NCBI GenBank assembly: GCA_903839875.1
Contig: CAIMDZ010000154.1
Span: 1 to 54,907 of the forward strand
Reading direction: 5' to 3'
Source: an uncultured Bacteroidota bacterium
GTDB taxonomy: Bacteria > Bacteroidota > Bacteroidia > Chitinophagales > Chitinophagaceae
Length of the DNA: 54,907 nt
Position numbers and translations under genes: made by a program. Below are positions 45,703-54,780 of the stretch, piece after piece. Numbering within the stretch: position 1 is the first letter of the stretch; the number at the start of each line of letters is the position of its first letter. The notes under the pieces are model-generated. The model had not been told where the DNA came from and made no database searches. It was given only the letters and a program-made list of their open reading frames with translations.

Positions 45703-46653
45703 TCACTTCTCAATCAGGTAGCACTTCCTGTTCAGCTTACCCTGGAAATCGAAAGGTGTCGTAGGCCCGGTGATATCTTTTACAGTTAATGCAGGTATGC
45801 TGTCCCTTTCGAGTACAAAATCTTTATAGTTATTGCTGAAGTAAATTTTACCGGTCTCGGTGCAACCCTTCAGTAATTTTTTTAACAGCATCACATGATC
45901 GCGCTGCACATCGAAGTTGTCTTCCATGCGCTTGCTGTTGGAAAAAGTGGGCGGGTCGCAGATGATGAGGTCGTATGCATCAGCAGGCATGTAATCGAGC
46001 CACTCTATCACATCGCCATGAATGAAATCGTGTTGGGAATCTTTGTAGAGTTTGTTGTATTGCATATTGCGCTTTGCCCAGTTAAGGTAGGTCTTGGAGA
46101 GGTCTACCGAAGTAACGGTACTCGCGCCGCCATCAGCCGCATAAACACTGAATGAACCGGTGTAACAAAACAGGTTGAGCACATTCATGCCTTTAGATCC
46201 GGCACGAACCAAACCGCGCGTGATACGGTGATCAAGAAAAAGACCGGTATCTAAATAATCGGTGAGGTTGATGATAAAATTCAGCCCGCCTTCAGGTACA
46301 ATTCGTTCTACTTTTTGTTCGTCAAACTTTTCATATTGTCCCGTGCGGCCTGCTTTGCGTTGGCGTATCTTCATGAAGATGTTGTCCTGCGGAATTTCGA
46401 GTACGGCCGCCAGCACTTCTTTACAGCTTTGCAGCCAAACAGTATGTTCATCGTCTTCCATGCCATGCCGCCGCTTGTATTCAGCTGCATGAACCACACC
46501 ATTGTACCAGTCTATGGCAAATGGAAATTCGGGAAGGTCGTGGTCGTAGAAGCGGAAGCAGGCCACTTCCTGCCTGCGCGCAAGCTTGCTGAAGTGTTTG
46601 TACACTTTCAGCAGGCGGTTCTGGAACATGGGGAATTTGTATGTAGAAGGCAA
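45703..46653 (-). CDS. RlmK-like class I SAM-dependent 23S rRNA methyltransferase
   Basis: The 316-residue protein matches the C-terminal (RlmK) half of E. coli RlmL. It has VLNLFCYTGSFSVYAADGGA (SAM-binding motif I), VTSVDLSKTYLNWAKRNM, then LIICDPPTFSNSKRMEDNFD (given in part), where DPPTFSNSKRMED is diagnostic of the family that makes m7G2069 in E. coli 23S rRNA. The N-terminal part is a short substrate-binding (PUA-like/EEHydrolase) extension. The m2G-forming RlmL half is absent. This single-domain form is common outside the gamma-proteobacteria. Confidence 0.88.
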   Translation of the reverse strand: MPSTYKFPMFQNRLLKVYKHFSKLARRQEVACFRFYDHDLPEFPFAIDWYNGVVHAAEYKRRHGMEDDEHTVWLQSCKEVLAAVLEIPQDNIFMKIRQRKAGRTGQYEKFDEQKVERIVPEGGLNFIINLTDYLDTGLFLDHRITRGLVRAGSKGMNVLNLFCYTGSFSVYAADGGASTVTSVDLSKTYLNWAKRNMQYNKLYKDSQHDFIHGDVIEWLDYMPADAYDLIICDPPTFSNSKRMEDNFDVQRDHVMLLKKLLKGCTETGKIYFSNNYKDFVLERDSIPALTVKDITGPTTPFDFQGKLNRKCYLIEK

Positions 46654-46746
46654 AAGTTAAAAGTTAAAGGTTAAAAGTACTTAATGGTAGTCATTCTTTT
46701 CCATCCTATACATTGCATGTTGTAGAATCATTCCTTGATACCCTTA

Positions 46747-47598
46747 TTACTGCCTCTTTAATGATTGTTCCTGCGGTGTTATAGATCTTTTCAGGCTCTT
46801 GTCCACCTGAATGATGCTGCCGTCCTTTTTTGTCAGATAGTATGCTTCATGTCCGGGCTTATCCGGGTCCAGCACTATAACGTTGCTTTTGTGGTCGGCT
46901 TCTATAAGCTGCGACTGATAATTCCATTTTCCTTTCCGTTCATTGGTCGCATCCCCGCTTTTGGTACCCAGGTATTTGTCTGTGAGGGTATAATCCCCTG
47001 TCTTCGAATGCACCTTATACTGCAGAGTCAATGAAGATAAAATGCTGTTGCAATCGGCACACGACAATTTGCCTTTATAAGTGCCCGAAAGTCTTTGCAT
47101 GGTTTTATCATGCTCTGATATTGTGTCATGCCGTACACTGGGGACTATTTTTGTTTTCCTGATCATGTACCTGGATACCGGTTCTATATCATGCTGGGTG
47201 CCGTCTATTTTCTGCAGCATACTGTCATTGATCTGCAGGAAGAACATTATTTCATCCCTGGACCGAAGCTCTAATACCTGTGCCTCTTCGTCATCAAGCC
47301 TGCCGGATGATATGTACCAGTTTCCAACGGTCTTTTTGCCAAGATCCGGTTTTCCGGGTTTTCTTATTATTTCATCCAGTGTGAAAGATGGCTCACCAGT
47401 AGCCACGCTGCGAACCAGTTCCAGCAAAATAAGTTCGCTGTCATCACCATGAGGTATTGTACCCCGGTACATGTCGCGAAACACCGTTACAGGCTGCTGA
47501 ACTGGTTTTATCACCTTCTTTTTCTTCTGTGCCGATGCAGGTGAGAAGGCAATGATTAACACGAAAAGGATTGCAAATAATTGTTTAAAATTTGCCAA
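46747..47598 (-). CDS. NlpE-like protein with two domains
   Basis: The 283-residue exported protein has a signal peptide ending SPASAQ and a Lys-rich start (KKKKVIKPVQQ). Two NlpE N-terminal-type barrels follow. The first (YRGTIPHGDDSELILLELV to VLELRSRDEIMFFLQIND) has lost its cysteines. The second is closer to the family, with GTYKGKLSCADCNSILSSLTL (given in part; C180-x-x-C183) and KGKWNYQ. NlpE proteins sense outer-membrane lipoprotein traffic or copper. This copy has no lipobox, so it would be soluble. Its role is inferred from homology. Confidence 0.75.
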   Translation of the reverse strand: MANFKQLFAILFVLIIAFSPASAQKKKKVIKPVQQPVTVFRDMYRGTIPHGDDSELILLELVRSVATGEPSFTLDEIIRKPGKPDLGKKTVGNWYISSGRLDDEEAQVLELRSRDEIMFFLQINDSMLQKIDGTQHDIEPVSRYMIRKTKIVPSVRHDTISEHDKTMQRLSGTYKGKLSCADCNSILSSLTLQYKVHSKTGDYTLTDKYLGTKSGDATNERKGKWNYQSQLIEADHKSNVIVLDPDKPGHEAYYLTKKDGSIIQVDKSLKRSITPQEQSLKRQ

Positions 47599-47618
47599 TG
47601 CACATATATTTCAGGTGG

Positions 47619-47626
47619 CAAATTTA
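47619..47626 (-). promoter_or_regulatory. Putative -7 promoter element for the NlpE-like gene
   Basis: The minus strand reads TAAATTTG, a perfect TAnnTTTG match about 20 bp upstream of the ATG. Confidence 0.45.
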
Positions 47627-47690
47627 CTACTTATACTGCATTTGAGCTTTTTTTTAACCTTTCCCACTTTTAGCTTTTTCCCCAATTCCT

Positions 47691-47698
47691 TACCTTTG
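47691..47698 (+). promoter_or_regulatory. Putative -7 promoter element for trhO
   Basis: TACCTTTG is a perfect TAnnTTTG match, with a TTT at the -33 spacing of 19 bp. The leader is about 57 nt and contains a short tccgcc/ggcgga hairpin. Confidence 0.55.
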
Positions 47699-47761
47699 CA
47701 TTTTCTCATTTCATCCGCCACAGCTTATGCGACGGCGGACTAAAAACAAAGAAGGTACACC

Positions 47762-48835
47762 ATGCCAGTGTTACACAACCGCGTGAACAATGAGGAACTG
47801 AAGCAACGCATGCTCGCTGAGACTGAGCCTCGTACCACAGTTTCTTTTTACAAATACTTCCATATACCCGAACCGGGGCTATTCCGCAATGAGCTTTATA
47901 TCAAATTAAATGCACTTAGTGTCTTTGGACGCATATACATTGCCCATGAAGGGATTAATGGCCAGGTAAGCGTGCCGGCAGGCAATTATGAAGCCTTCAG
48001 GGAGACGCTTTACCGTGCAGCCCCGGAGCTAAACGGCATCAGAATGAACATTGCTGTTGATGACGATGGCAAATCGTTCTGGGCGCTGAGAATGAAGGTG
48101 CGCCCCAAAATTGTGGCCGACGGCATAGACGACCCCAATTTCGACCCCGGAAAGACCGGTATCTACCTTAAGGCAAAGGATTACAACGAACTTGCCTCAA
48201 AGCCCGGAACCATTATCGTGGATATGCGTAACCACTACGAATATGAGGTGGGCCACTTTGAGAACGCCATTGAGGTGCCATCTGATACCTTCCGTGATCA
48301 GCTGCCTATGGCCGTGGACATGCTCAAAGACAGGAAAGAAGAAAATATTATAATGTATTGCACCGGGGGTATCCGCTGCGAGAAGGCCAGCGCCTACCTG
48401 CTGCATAATGGATTTAAGAATGTATTTCATGTGGAGGGAGGGATTATAGAATATGCCCGTAAGGCAAAAGAGGAAGATCTGCCGCTGAAATTCAAAGGGA
48501 AGAACTTCGTATTCGATGAGCGGCTGGGAGAGCGGATAACTGAGGATGTAATAGCACAGTGCCACATTTGCGGCAAGCCCTGCGATACTCACACCAACTG
48601 CAAGAACGACGGTTGCCACCTGCTCTTTATTCAGTGCGACGAATGTGCCGCCAAACTGGAAGGCTGCTGCAGCCCGGAGTGCATGGAGGAAAAGAACCTG
48701 CCCCCGGATGAGCAACGCTCCCGCCGTGCAGGCCGGGAGAACGGCATGATGATCTTCAACAAATCGAAACAGCACCCCCTGAGGAAACAAAGGGACGAGT
48801 GGAAGGAGCAAAGGTCAGACAACAACCAACCATGA
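47762..48835 (+). CDS. trhO: tRNA uridine(34) hydroxylase TrhO (rhodanese-type)
   Basis: The 357-residue protein forms 5-hydroxyuridine at tRNA position 34 using oxygen. It has an N-terminal acylphosphatase-like half ([19 protein letters not shown] to [17 protein letters not shown]) and a rhodanese domain with active-site C200 in [16 protein letters not shown], followed by [14 protein letters not shown]. The C-terminal part is cysteine-rich ([19 protein letters not shown] and [16 protein letters not shown]) and could bind zinc, as in other YceA orthologues. The family name in older annotation is UPF0176. It is divergent from the NlpE-like gene. Confidence 0.95.
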   Translation: MPVLHNRVNNEELKQRMLAETEPRTTVSFYKYFHIPEPGLFRNELYIKLNALSVFGRIYIAHEGINGQVSVPAGNYEAFRETLYRAAPELNGIRMNIAVDDDGKSFWALRMKVRPKIVADGIDDPNFDPGKTGIYLKAKDYNELASKPGTIIVDMRNHYEYEVGHFENAIEVPSDTFRDQLPMAVDMLKDRKEENIIMYCTGGIRCEKASAYLLHNGFKNVFHVEGGIIEYARKAKEEDLPLKFKGKNFVFDERLGERITEDVIAQCHICGKPCDTHTNCKNDGCHLLFIQCDECAAKLEGCCSPECMEEKNLPPDEQRSRRAGRENGMMIFNKSKQHPLRKQRDEWKEQRSDNNQP

Positions 48836-48882
48836 ACGGTTGTTCGCCGCCCATGGTCATTTAACCATCTTATCAGATGCCT

Positions 48883-49080
48883 TTAGATATCTTTAGCAAG
48901 TCTTAGCAGCCTTGCCACTGCTTCGGGGCGCGGACTCATCAGGTCCCTTGCAGCTTCCTGCAATATCAGCATTTCGTGCATGAAAACCGTTTGCATGCTG
49001 TCTCCTTTTGCATAAACCATCGTGGGGCTTTGAGCGAAAAGGTATTTTTCAGTAAGTTTCTTGTGTAAAGTTTTGTTCAT
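48883..49080 (-). CDS. Small hypothetical protein (65 residues)
   Basis: The product begins MNKTLHKKLTEKYLFAQSP and is helical, with a clear amphipathic C-terminal part (HEMLILQEAARDLMSPRPEAV and RLLRLAKDI). It has no signal peptide or membrane segment. It lies between trhO and the epimerase gene on the minus strand. The composition is protein-like, but I recognise no family and see no operon partner. Confidence 0.5.
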   Translation of the reverse strand: MNKTLHKKLTEKYLFAQSPTMVYAKGDSMQTVFMHEMLILQEAARDLMSPRPEAVARLLRLAKDI

Positions 49081-49254
49081 TGAAAGTATATTGTTTTAGG
49101 AAAAAACGTACAACAGGGTCGTTATATTGTATTACAGGAGAAAAATTAATGTTAAAGCGATTTTCACTAAGTAGGTTGCCGGGTGGTATCAGGGAGTTTT
49201 ACCAGCCTGGCACGATTTATTTTATTATATTAAAAATAGCATTACTTTTAAACC

Positions 49255-50172
49255 ATGCTAACGATCGGTATTACCGGGGGCACAGGGTTCGTAGGCCAGC
49301 ATCTCACCGCCTTATTGGTCGCTAAAGGCTATAACGTGGTAATATTTACCAGGTCGGCTGCACGCAAAACCGATAAGCAGGTTACCTATGCCCATTGGGA
49401 TGTAGACAGGAAGACCTGCGATATCAACCTGCTGAAGGAACTGGATGCTGTGGTAAACCTCGCCGGCGCGGCAATTGCCGATAAAAGGCTGACCGATGCA
49501 AGAAAAAAAGAGATTATAGACAGCAGGGTGAACAGCACTGCTTTTCTGCTCGAAAAGCTGAAAGAGTACTCCCCGAATTGCAAAACCTTTGTGGCTGCCT
49601 CAGCAACCGGTTTTTACGGCCCCGACCGCGACGGGCTGGTTCCCTTTACCGAAACCGCCGAACCTTACAACGACTTTCTGGGCGAAACCTGCCGGTTGTG
49701 GGAGGATGCAACGCAAAAAGCAAAAGAGCGGTTCCGTACCGTTATTATACGCATAGGCATTGTTCTTGGCAAAGATGGCGGCGCATATCCTAAACTGTCG
49801 GGCCCGATGGCATTTGGCATTATGCCTGTCCTCGGTTCAGGCCGGCAGGTGGTAAGCTGGATAGCTATTGATGACCTTGCCCGCCTGTTCCTTCATGCCA
49901 TAGAACATAAGGGCATGGCCGGAATTTACAATGCGGTGGCTCCTGCCCCGGTCACGCACCTGCGACTGATGCGCACCATAGTTAAGGTTAAGGGCGGCTT
50001 CCGTATACCAGCGCCGGCCCCTGCATTTATGCTTCGGATGCTGCTTGGCGAAATGGCCAATGAAGTGCTCAAAAGCTGCACTGTAAGCGCACAAAAAACC
50101 ATTGAGTCCGGGTTTGCTTTTGATTATCCTGAGATAGCGGGGGCTATAAAAACCCTAAATCCCTCCCGATAA
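49255..50172 (+). CDS. TIGR01777 family NAD(P)-binding epimerase/dehydratase (YfcH-like)
   Basis: The 305-residue protein is an extended short-chain dehydrogenase. GITGGTGFVGQHL (residues 4-16) is the dinucleotide-binding loop. DAVVNLAGAAIADKRLTDARK, SRVNSTAFL and SATGFYG are hallmarks of the TIGR01777 subfamily, as is SWIAIDDLARLFLHAI. The C-terminal DUF1731-like part (RIPAPAPAFMLRMLLGEMANEVL, given in part) completes the family layout. The substrate is not known; the name epimerase reflects homology only. It stands alone, with a long gene-free region after it. Confidence 0.92.
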   Translation: MLTIGITGGTGFVGQHLTALLVAKGYNVVIFTRSAARKTDKQVTYAHWDVDRKTCDINLLKELDAVVNLAGAAIADKRLTDARKKEIIDSRVNSTAFLLEKLKEYSPNCKTFVAASATGFYGPDRDGLVPFTETAEPYNDFLGETCRLWEDATQKAKERFRTVIIRIGIVLGKDGGAYPKLSGPMAFGIMPVLGSGRQVVSWIAIDDLARLFLHAIEHKGMAGIYNAVAPAPVTHLRLMRTIVKVKGGFRIPAPAPAFMLRMLLGEMANEVLKSCTVSAQKTIESGFAFDYPEIAGAIKTLNPSR

Positions 50173-50576
50173 TAAATCGGGACCTTGTTCCGGGACTTCA
50201 CAGGAGAATAAAGCATCATCTTCAAATCTATAATGGGCTTTCCGCCGATGTTGTGTGTCCTTACCAACGACCTCGCGCTATTGTCGTAAGTCTATTTATT
50301 GGGTTGGGAGTTTTTCATTGTCTAAATATGCGTGAATGCTGAGCTATTGCGACCCCATAGATTTTGGTTATGGGTTGCAGGGAAAGTTTTAGTGAAAAAT
50401 CAATTTACCTAAATAAACGTGAACGTTTGGCCTCACCCCGGGCCCTCTTTGATCCTTCCGCCTTCGGCAGAGCTTCGCTCGTTCCCTTGTGGTCACCCTA
50501 AAAACAGGGAAGGAGTTGGTGAAATTTAAATTATATGTGCGGATATTTTCATCTGAAAGTATTTGTTTTTTAATTG

Positions 50577-50596
50577 CTCCCGATAGCTATCGGGAG
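50577..50596. repeat. 20-bp perfect palindrome of the cccgatagctatcggg family
   Basis: The sequence ctcccgatagctatcgggag is its own reverse complement. The same core occurs at 2242-2263, and a one-base-longer variant at 40009-40025. Confidence 0.8.
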
Positions 50597-51126
50597 AACT
50601 CCCATGAACTTCTGAATGTTGCAAACGGGAGGATTTTCATTCACAATGTGCTAAACTTCAACTTTAGCATGGTCGTTTCATGGGTACTGCAAATGTAAAT
50701 AAGATATTTTAAATTACCAAATATAATATCTATGATAGTACAGTTTCCGGGCTATGACAGAAAGTTTTTTTAGGGCTAAACTATTTACAAGCAATTGGTT
50801 AAGTATTATGAAACAGAGGAAAAAGCGATAAGATTTATAGGATTAGAAGATTTTAAGATTCACGAGTCATCACGCTCCCGATAGCCATTGGGATGGGTGA
50901 AAGCTTTGTAGTTTTTGAGTATGCCTAACAACACGCGCCCTCCTGAAAAAAAACCGGGACAGGCTGTTAGGCGGTGCAACAATTCACGATAAAACAAAAC
51001 ATGAACAAAAAGACCACCAGCTACATAACCTGGATGCCTTACTGAAACTAAAAGGTATTGAGGTAGGGAGTAGGAGTGGGTGTTGAGTGCGTGAGGATTT
51101 CGCAAGGGAGACCCTTGCAGAAATAA

Positions 51127-51202
51127 GGACCAAGCGTGACGCTTGGTCCAGTGGGGGATTACAAATCCCCGGCCATAGGGTTTCGGATTGCAAATCCGAA
51201 AC
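51127..51202. repeat. Array of three consecutive perfect hairpins with 3-nt loops
   Basis: In order: ggaccaagcg-tga-cgcttggtcc (51127-51149), ggggatt-aca-aatcccc (51154-51170) and gtttcggatt-gca-aatccgaaac (51180-51202). The last two share a ggatt-n-ca-aatcc core. All three stems are perfect. Confidence 0.75.
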
Positions 51203-51204
51203 AG

Positions 51205-51345
51205 CAGGGTAAAAGTATGAGTAGCCTGACCGGCTTCTATGCGCTGGATGGTGCGTTTGTTGATGTCGGCTTTGTTGGGAGTTGTTGCTGGCTAAGGCCT
51301 GCTCGCGAGTGTCCGGCGCGAGGTTGTTGGTGGGGACACGCAACA
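51205..51345 (-). pseudogene. Remnant of an XRE-type helix-turn-helix reading frame
   Basis: On the minus strand a frame encodes NKADINKRTIQRIEAGQAT, which looks like the recognition helix of an XRE regulator. Upstream the same frame hits a stop, and the sense of the protein continues only in other frames. The downstream side runs into the hairpin array. The remnant cannot be translated as a whole, so it is a decayed gene or part of a dispersed repeat carrying that fragment. Confidence 0.4.
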
Positions 51346-51580
51346 ACGGCGGGAGATTTTCAATTTGGCTTCAGGAGGGAGAATGCCAGTTGCAAACCGG
51401 GGGGATTGCGTTGACACGATTCGGCTATGCACGGGGCTTTGCTTCAGACTCGCGCCAGTGTGTGGGGGTGTTGTGGGTGGCGCCGCCTCCGGCGGGGCGC
51501 GTGTTTATTTTGTTTGTTTTAACTGCAAAGCTGTCATCCGATGACGGGGCGATGACGTGGGGGTTTAAAAGACCACCCCG

Positions 51581-51612
51581 GTTAAATTCAAATCCTTCGG
51601 TTTGAATTTAAC
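51581..51612. repeat. Perfect 12-bp hairpin in the gene-free region
   Basis: The arms gttaaattcaaa and tttgaatttaac enclose the 8-nt loop tccttcgg. It is not followed by a U-run on either strand. Confidence 0.65.
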
Positions 51613-52038
51613 ATCCCACACCTTGATGGTTCGGCAAATGCTCACCATGGGAGGGGAGTTATGCGAGTAAACCACCCCTGCCTGGTTCCGACATTCGTCT
51701 CCACCAGTCTGTCCCCTAAAAACAGGGTGGGAGTGTATGGCGCAGCTCTCATTTTGTGGTTTTGCTCCCCCGCAGAAAATGCGGGGCAGGCAGCATAGGG
51801 GAGGAAGGATTTCTATCCGGCTTCGTGGGGCACTTCGGGAGATTTCTCTCTTCGTTCCGTTTCACTGCACTTCGGTCGAAATGACGGCTTCGATAGGGCT
51901 TGCCCAATAGTAGTCCGAACCTCGAATGGTGCCAACGCCGTGAACGGTGATAGTAGTAACCAAGCCCGGACCATAGATACTTCCTACGTCAGGATGACAA
52001 AAGCGGTAATATCCTTCATTCTTCAGGATGACAAAAAA

Positions 52039-53556
52039 CTAGGCGGGGTAAACATAAGCCATCATTTCTTCAAGATATTTTCGTTCGTTGTTAAGGCGGG
52101 GTATTTTATTCTGACCACCTAGTTTGCCCTTGTCTTTGAGCCAGCGTTTGAAGCCGTCTTTTGGCATCTCATGAACGATTGGCAGGCGAAGCGCTATGTC
52201 CTTGTGGCGCTTTGCTTCGTAGTCAGAGTTTATGGCTTGTAAAGATTTATCAAGCAGGGTAGTGAAAGTACTCAAAGGCACCGGCAGGTAATCGAATTCT
52301 ATGATCCACTCGTGGGCGCCGTTTGACTGGCCGGTCATGTAAACCGGAGCGGCGGAATAGTCAACTACAACAGCGCCTGTTTCAGCGCATGCAATCGCGA
52401 TAGCATTATCTGCATTATCTACAATCAGTTCTTCTCCGAAAGCATTAATGAAATGTTTCAACCTGCCGGTAACTTTTATACGGAAAGGATTTAAGGATGT
52501 AAATTGTATGGTATCGCCAACTACATAGCGCCACAAGCCGCCATTGGTGCTGATAACAATGGCGTAGTTACGGTATAGTTCCACTTCTTTAAGTGTAAGT
52601 GTGTGTGGATGTTCCTTGCCATATTCTTCCAACGGCATGAACTCATAAAACACACCATGGTTAAGGAAAAGCAGCATACCTTCTTCATCATCGCGGTCCT
52701 GTGCTGCAAAGAAGCCTTCCGATGCATTATAAGTTTCCCGGTAAAACATGTTGGTGGAAGGGATGAACTGCTCAAATTGCCTGCGGTATGGCGTGAAGTT
52801 CACACCACCATGTATGTATAATTCGAGGTTTGGCCAGATATCCAGCAGGTTGTTGGTGCCTGTGATCTCAAAAATCCTTTTTATGAGCACGATAGTCCAT
52901 GTAGGGACCCCTGCTATGTAAGTAACGTTTTCATTAATGGTGCTATGGGCCATTCGCTCGATCTTCTCCTCCCACTCTGTCATAAGTGCAATTGACATTT
53001 CGGGCAGGCGGAATAGCTGGGCTGCGAGCGGCATGTTTTGCAGCATAACAGCTGATAAGTCGCCAAAGAAGGAGGCTGCGTTCAACTGGTTTATCTGGTG
53101 GCTGCCACCCAATACGAGGCATTTACCGGATGTAAGGTTCGACTGGCTGTTCTGGCGCAGGTAGAGGGCCAATACGTCTTTACCGCCCCTGAAATGATTA
53201 TCGTCGAGTGATTCCTTGCTCACCGGTATAAATTTGCTTTTATCGCTTGTTGTTCCGCTGGATTTTGCAAACCATGTGATTGGAGAAGGCCACAGAATAT
53301 TCTGGTTTCCTTCAAATATCCGCTGGATGTAGGGTTTCAGTGTTTCGTAATCATTAATTGGTACTTTCTTTTGGAAATCAGAAATACTATCAATATGTTC
53401 GAATTTGTATTTTTTGCCGTACTCGGTGAATTGCGCAGAACCTACCAGCTGGTTGAAAACCTGCTGCTGGGTGTCAATAGGATTGTGCATGAAGTTATCT
53501 ATTGCGCTCTGGCGCAATTTGATAAACCCTTTAAATGCCGGACTGATAAGACTCAT
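52039..53556 (-). CDS. GH3 (auxin-responsive promoter) family acyl-adenylating protein
   Basis: The 505-residue protein (from ATG 53556) belongs to the GH3 family, adenylate-forming enzymes that in plants conjugate amino acids to hormone carboxylates. The ATP-binding loop TWFAKSSGTTSDKSKFIPVS (20 residues) is clear. Later blocks RETYNASEGFFAAQD, LWRYVVGDTIQFT and INAFGEELIVDNA match family motifs. Bacterial members have no proven substrate. An upstream ATG at 53619 would add 21 residues that are encoded by an intergenic repeat, so I prefer 53556. No export signal is present. Confidence 0.88.
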   Translation of the reverse strand: MSLISPAFKGFIKLRQSAIDNFMHNPIDTQQQVFNQLVGSAQFTEYGKKYKFEHIDSISDFQKKVPINDYETLKPYIQRIFEGNQNILWPSPITWFAKSSGTTSDKSKFIPVSKESLDDNHFRGGKDVLALYLRQNSQSNLTSGKCLVLGGSHQINQLNAASFFGDLSAVMLQNMPLAAQLFRLPEMSIALMTEWEEKIERMAHSTINENVTYIAGVPTWTIVLIKRIFEITGTNNLLDIWPNLELYIHGGVNFTPYRRQFEQFIPSTNMFYRETYNASEGFFAAQDRDDEEGMLLFLNHGVFYEFMPLEEYGKEHPHTLTLKEVELYRNYAIVISTNGGLWRYVVGDTIQFTSLNPFRIKVTGRLKHFINAFGEELIVDNADNAIAIACAETGAVVVDYSAAPVYMTGQSNGAHEWIIEFDYLPVPLSTFTTLLDKSLQAINSDYEAKRHKDIALRLPIVHEMPKDGFKRWLKDKGKLGGQNKIPRLNNERKYLEEMMAYVYPA

Positions 53557-53557
53557 A

Positions 53558-53640
53558 CCCCAAACCCCTATAGGGGCTTCCCCATGTTGTTTAATAACTC
53601 CCAAACCCCTAAGCCCCAAACCCCTGAAGGGGCTTATCCA
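53558..53640. repeat. Two direct copies of a ccccaaacccct hairpin repeat in the GH3 leader
   Basis: Units at 53558-53584 and 53614-53640 share ccccaaacccct, two or three variable bases and aggggctt. Each forms an aagcccct/aggggttt-type hairpin on the minus-strand transcript. The nearer copy ends 1 bp from the preferred start codon, where it could affect ribosome access. Confidence 0.65.
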
Positions 53641-53696
53641 TATTGCGTAAGTGTTTGGTAATTATTTTGGTTAATTAATATTGTTTAATAGGTTTT

Positions 53697-53704
53697 CAAA
53701 GTTA
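53697..53704 (-). promoter_or_regulatory. -7 promoter element for the GH3 gene
   Basis: The minus strand reads TAACTTTG, a perfect TAnnTTTG match. The resulting leader of about 130 nt would include both hairpin repeats. Confidence 0.5.
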
Positions 53705-53756
53705 AATGTCTTAATCATGGCTTAACAGATGGTTCCCCTTTAGGCGTTCAGGGGTA

Positions 53757-54518
53757 TTATTTCAGCGGTACCTTCTGTGGTTTCAGGTGGTCTTTTTTTC
53801 TTAGAACGAAATTCTGACCAAGATACACTTTTCTTACTTGTTCGTCTTCGGCCAGTTCTTCTGCGGTACCTGCTTTTAGTATGCTTCCCTCGAACAACAG
53901 GTAAGCGCGGTCGGTAATAGAAAGTGTCTCCTGTACATTATGATCTGTGATCAGGATGCCGATATTCTTGTACTTAAGGGTGGCAACGATGCTCTGAATG
54001 TCTTCGACAGCAATAGGGTCAATACCCGCAAATGGTTCATCCAGCAAAATAAATTTGGGATTTACAGCCAGCGCTCTTGCGATCTCGGTGCGTCTGCGTT
54101 CGCCACCGCTAAGTACATCACCGTTACTTTTACGCACATGCATAAGATGGAATTCATCGAGCAGTTCTTCCAGTTTTTTCTGCTGTTCGCCACGGGTCAG
54201 TTTGGTCATTTCGAGTATAGCCGATATATTATCCTCTACTGAAAGTTTTCGAAAAATGGATGCTTCCTGGGGGAGATAACCAATGCCCATCTTTGCCCGC
54301 TTATACATAGGGAGTTTGGTAATATTCTCGTCGTCCAGGAACACCTCTCCTTCATCGGGCTTTACAAGACCTACTACCATGTAGAAGGAAGTTGTTTTAC
54401 CGGCGCCGTTCGGGCCAAGTAATCCAACAATTTCTCCTTGGTGCACTTCGAACGACACATGGTTTACTACTGTACGTTTACCATAATGTTTTACAAGTCC
54501 TTGTGTATAGATCTTCAA
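53757..54518 (-). CDS. lptB: LPS export ABC transporter ATP-binding protein LptB
   Basis: The 253-residue ATPase powers LptFGC to extract LPS from the inner membrane and push it along the Lpt bridge. Walker A is GPNGAGKT (residues 35-42), the Q-loop is in [10 protein letters not shown], the signature is LSGGE (136-140), and Walker B is FILLDEP with E161. The H-loop is [10 protein letters not shown]. The block [12 protein letters not shown] is typical of LptB. It has a short C-terminal extension ([13 protein letters not shown]) not present in the E. coli protein. The neighbouring genes are not Lpt genes, which is usual in Bacteroidota. Confidence 0.95.
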   Translation of the reverse strand: MKIYTQGLVKHYGKRTVVNHVSFEVHQGEIVGLLGPNGAGKTTSFYMVVGLVKPDEGEVFLDDENITKLPMYKRAKMGIGYLPQEASIFRKLSVEDNISAILEMTKLTRGEQQKKLEELLDEFHLMHVRKSNGDVLSGGERRRTEIARALAVNPKFILLDEPFAGIDPIAVEDIQSIVATLKYKNIGILITDHNVQETLSITDRAYLLFEGSILKAGTAEELAEDEQVRKVYLGQNFVLRKKDHLKPQKVPLK

Positions 54519-54558
54519 TCTGTTTCCCTTTTAACCCTGCTTGTACCTGCCGGGCAAG

Positions 54559-54566
54559 CAAAAATA
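54559..54566 (-). promoter_or_regulatory. Putative -7 promoter element for lptB
   Basis: The minus strand reads TATTTTTG, a TAnnTTTG match 40 bp upstream of the ATG. No clear -33 element. Confidence 0.4.
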
Positions 54567-54703
54567 GTAAAGATATTCCAGATGACTTGATCAGATTGAA
54601 CAGATTAACACATATTTTCCATATTGCGGAAATACCCTCCGTCTCTCGGAATAATTTTCCAGTCCGGAAAAATTCAAATAATTGATTATCAATAGTTTAA
54701 AAC

Positions 54704-54731
54704 TTTGGCATGTCGTTGGTATCATACTTTG
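54704..54731 (+). promoter_or_regulatory. Putative promoter of the DUF4402 gene
   Basis: TTTG at 54704-54707 and TACTTTG at 54725-54731 (one base short of TAnnTTTG) are 17 bp apart. An A-rich, Shine-Dalgarno-free leader of about 45 nt with repeated aaacaactaaa leads to the ATG, typical of highly expressed Bacteroidota genes. Confidence 0.5.
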
Positions 54732-54780
54732 CGAATCAAACAATTAAACAACTAAACTAAACAACTAAAAACAAACTAAA

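Larger units (their letters stand above)
50173..52038. other. 1.87-kb gene-free region with palindromes and decayed sequence
   Basis: No intact gene was found. The stretch contains a 20-bp palindrome, a degenerate relative at about 50875, an array of three tri-loop hairpins, a remnant of an XRE-type reading frame, a 12-bp hairpin at 51581-51612 and several polypurine or GC-rich fragments typical of Bacteroidota spacer repeats. Open frames here have implausible composition and are interrupted. Confidence 0.65.

Noticed and set aside
46654-46680. Runs of aaaagttaaaag before the methyltransferase gene as a repeat of interest
   Set aside because: Simple AT-rich repetition common in Bacteroidota spacers; it also weakens, but does not remove, the case for the island's 14-bp direct repeat.
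50860-51605. Overlapping frames of 80-120 codons on both strands in the 50-52 kb gap
   Set aside because: Peptides are Ser/Pro/Arg-rich and run through the hairpin array; only the short XRE-like fragment is meaningful.
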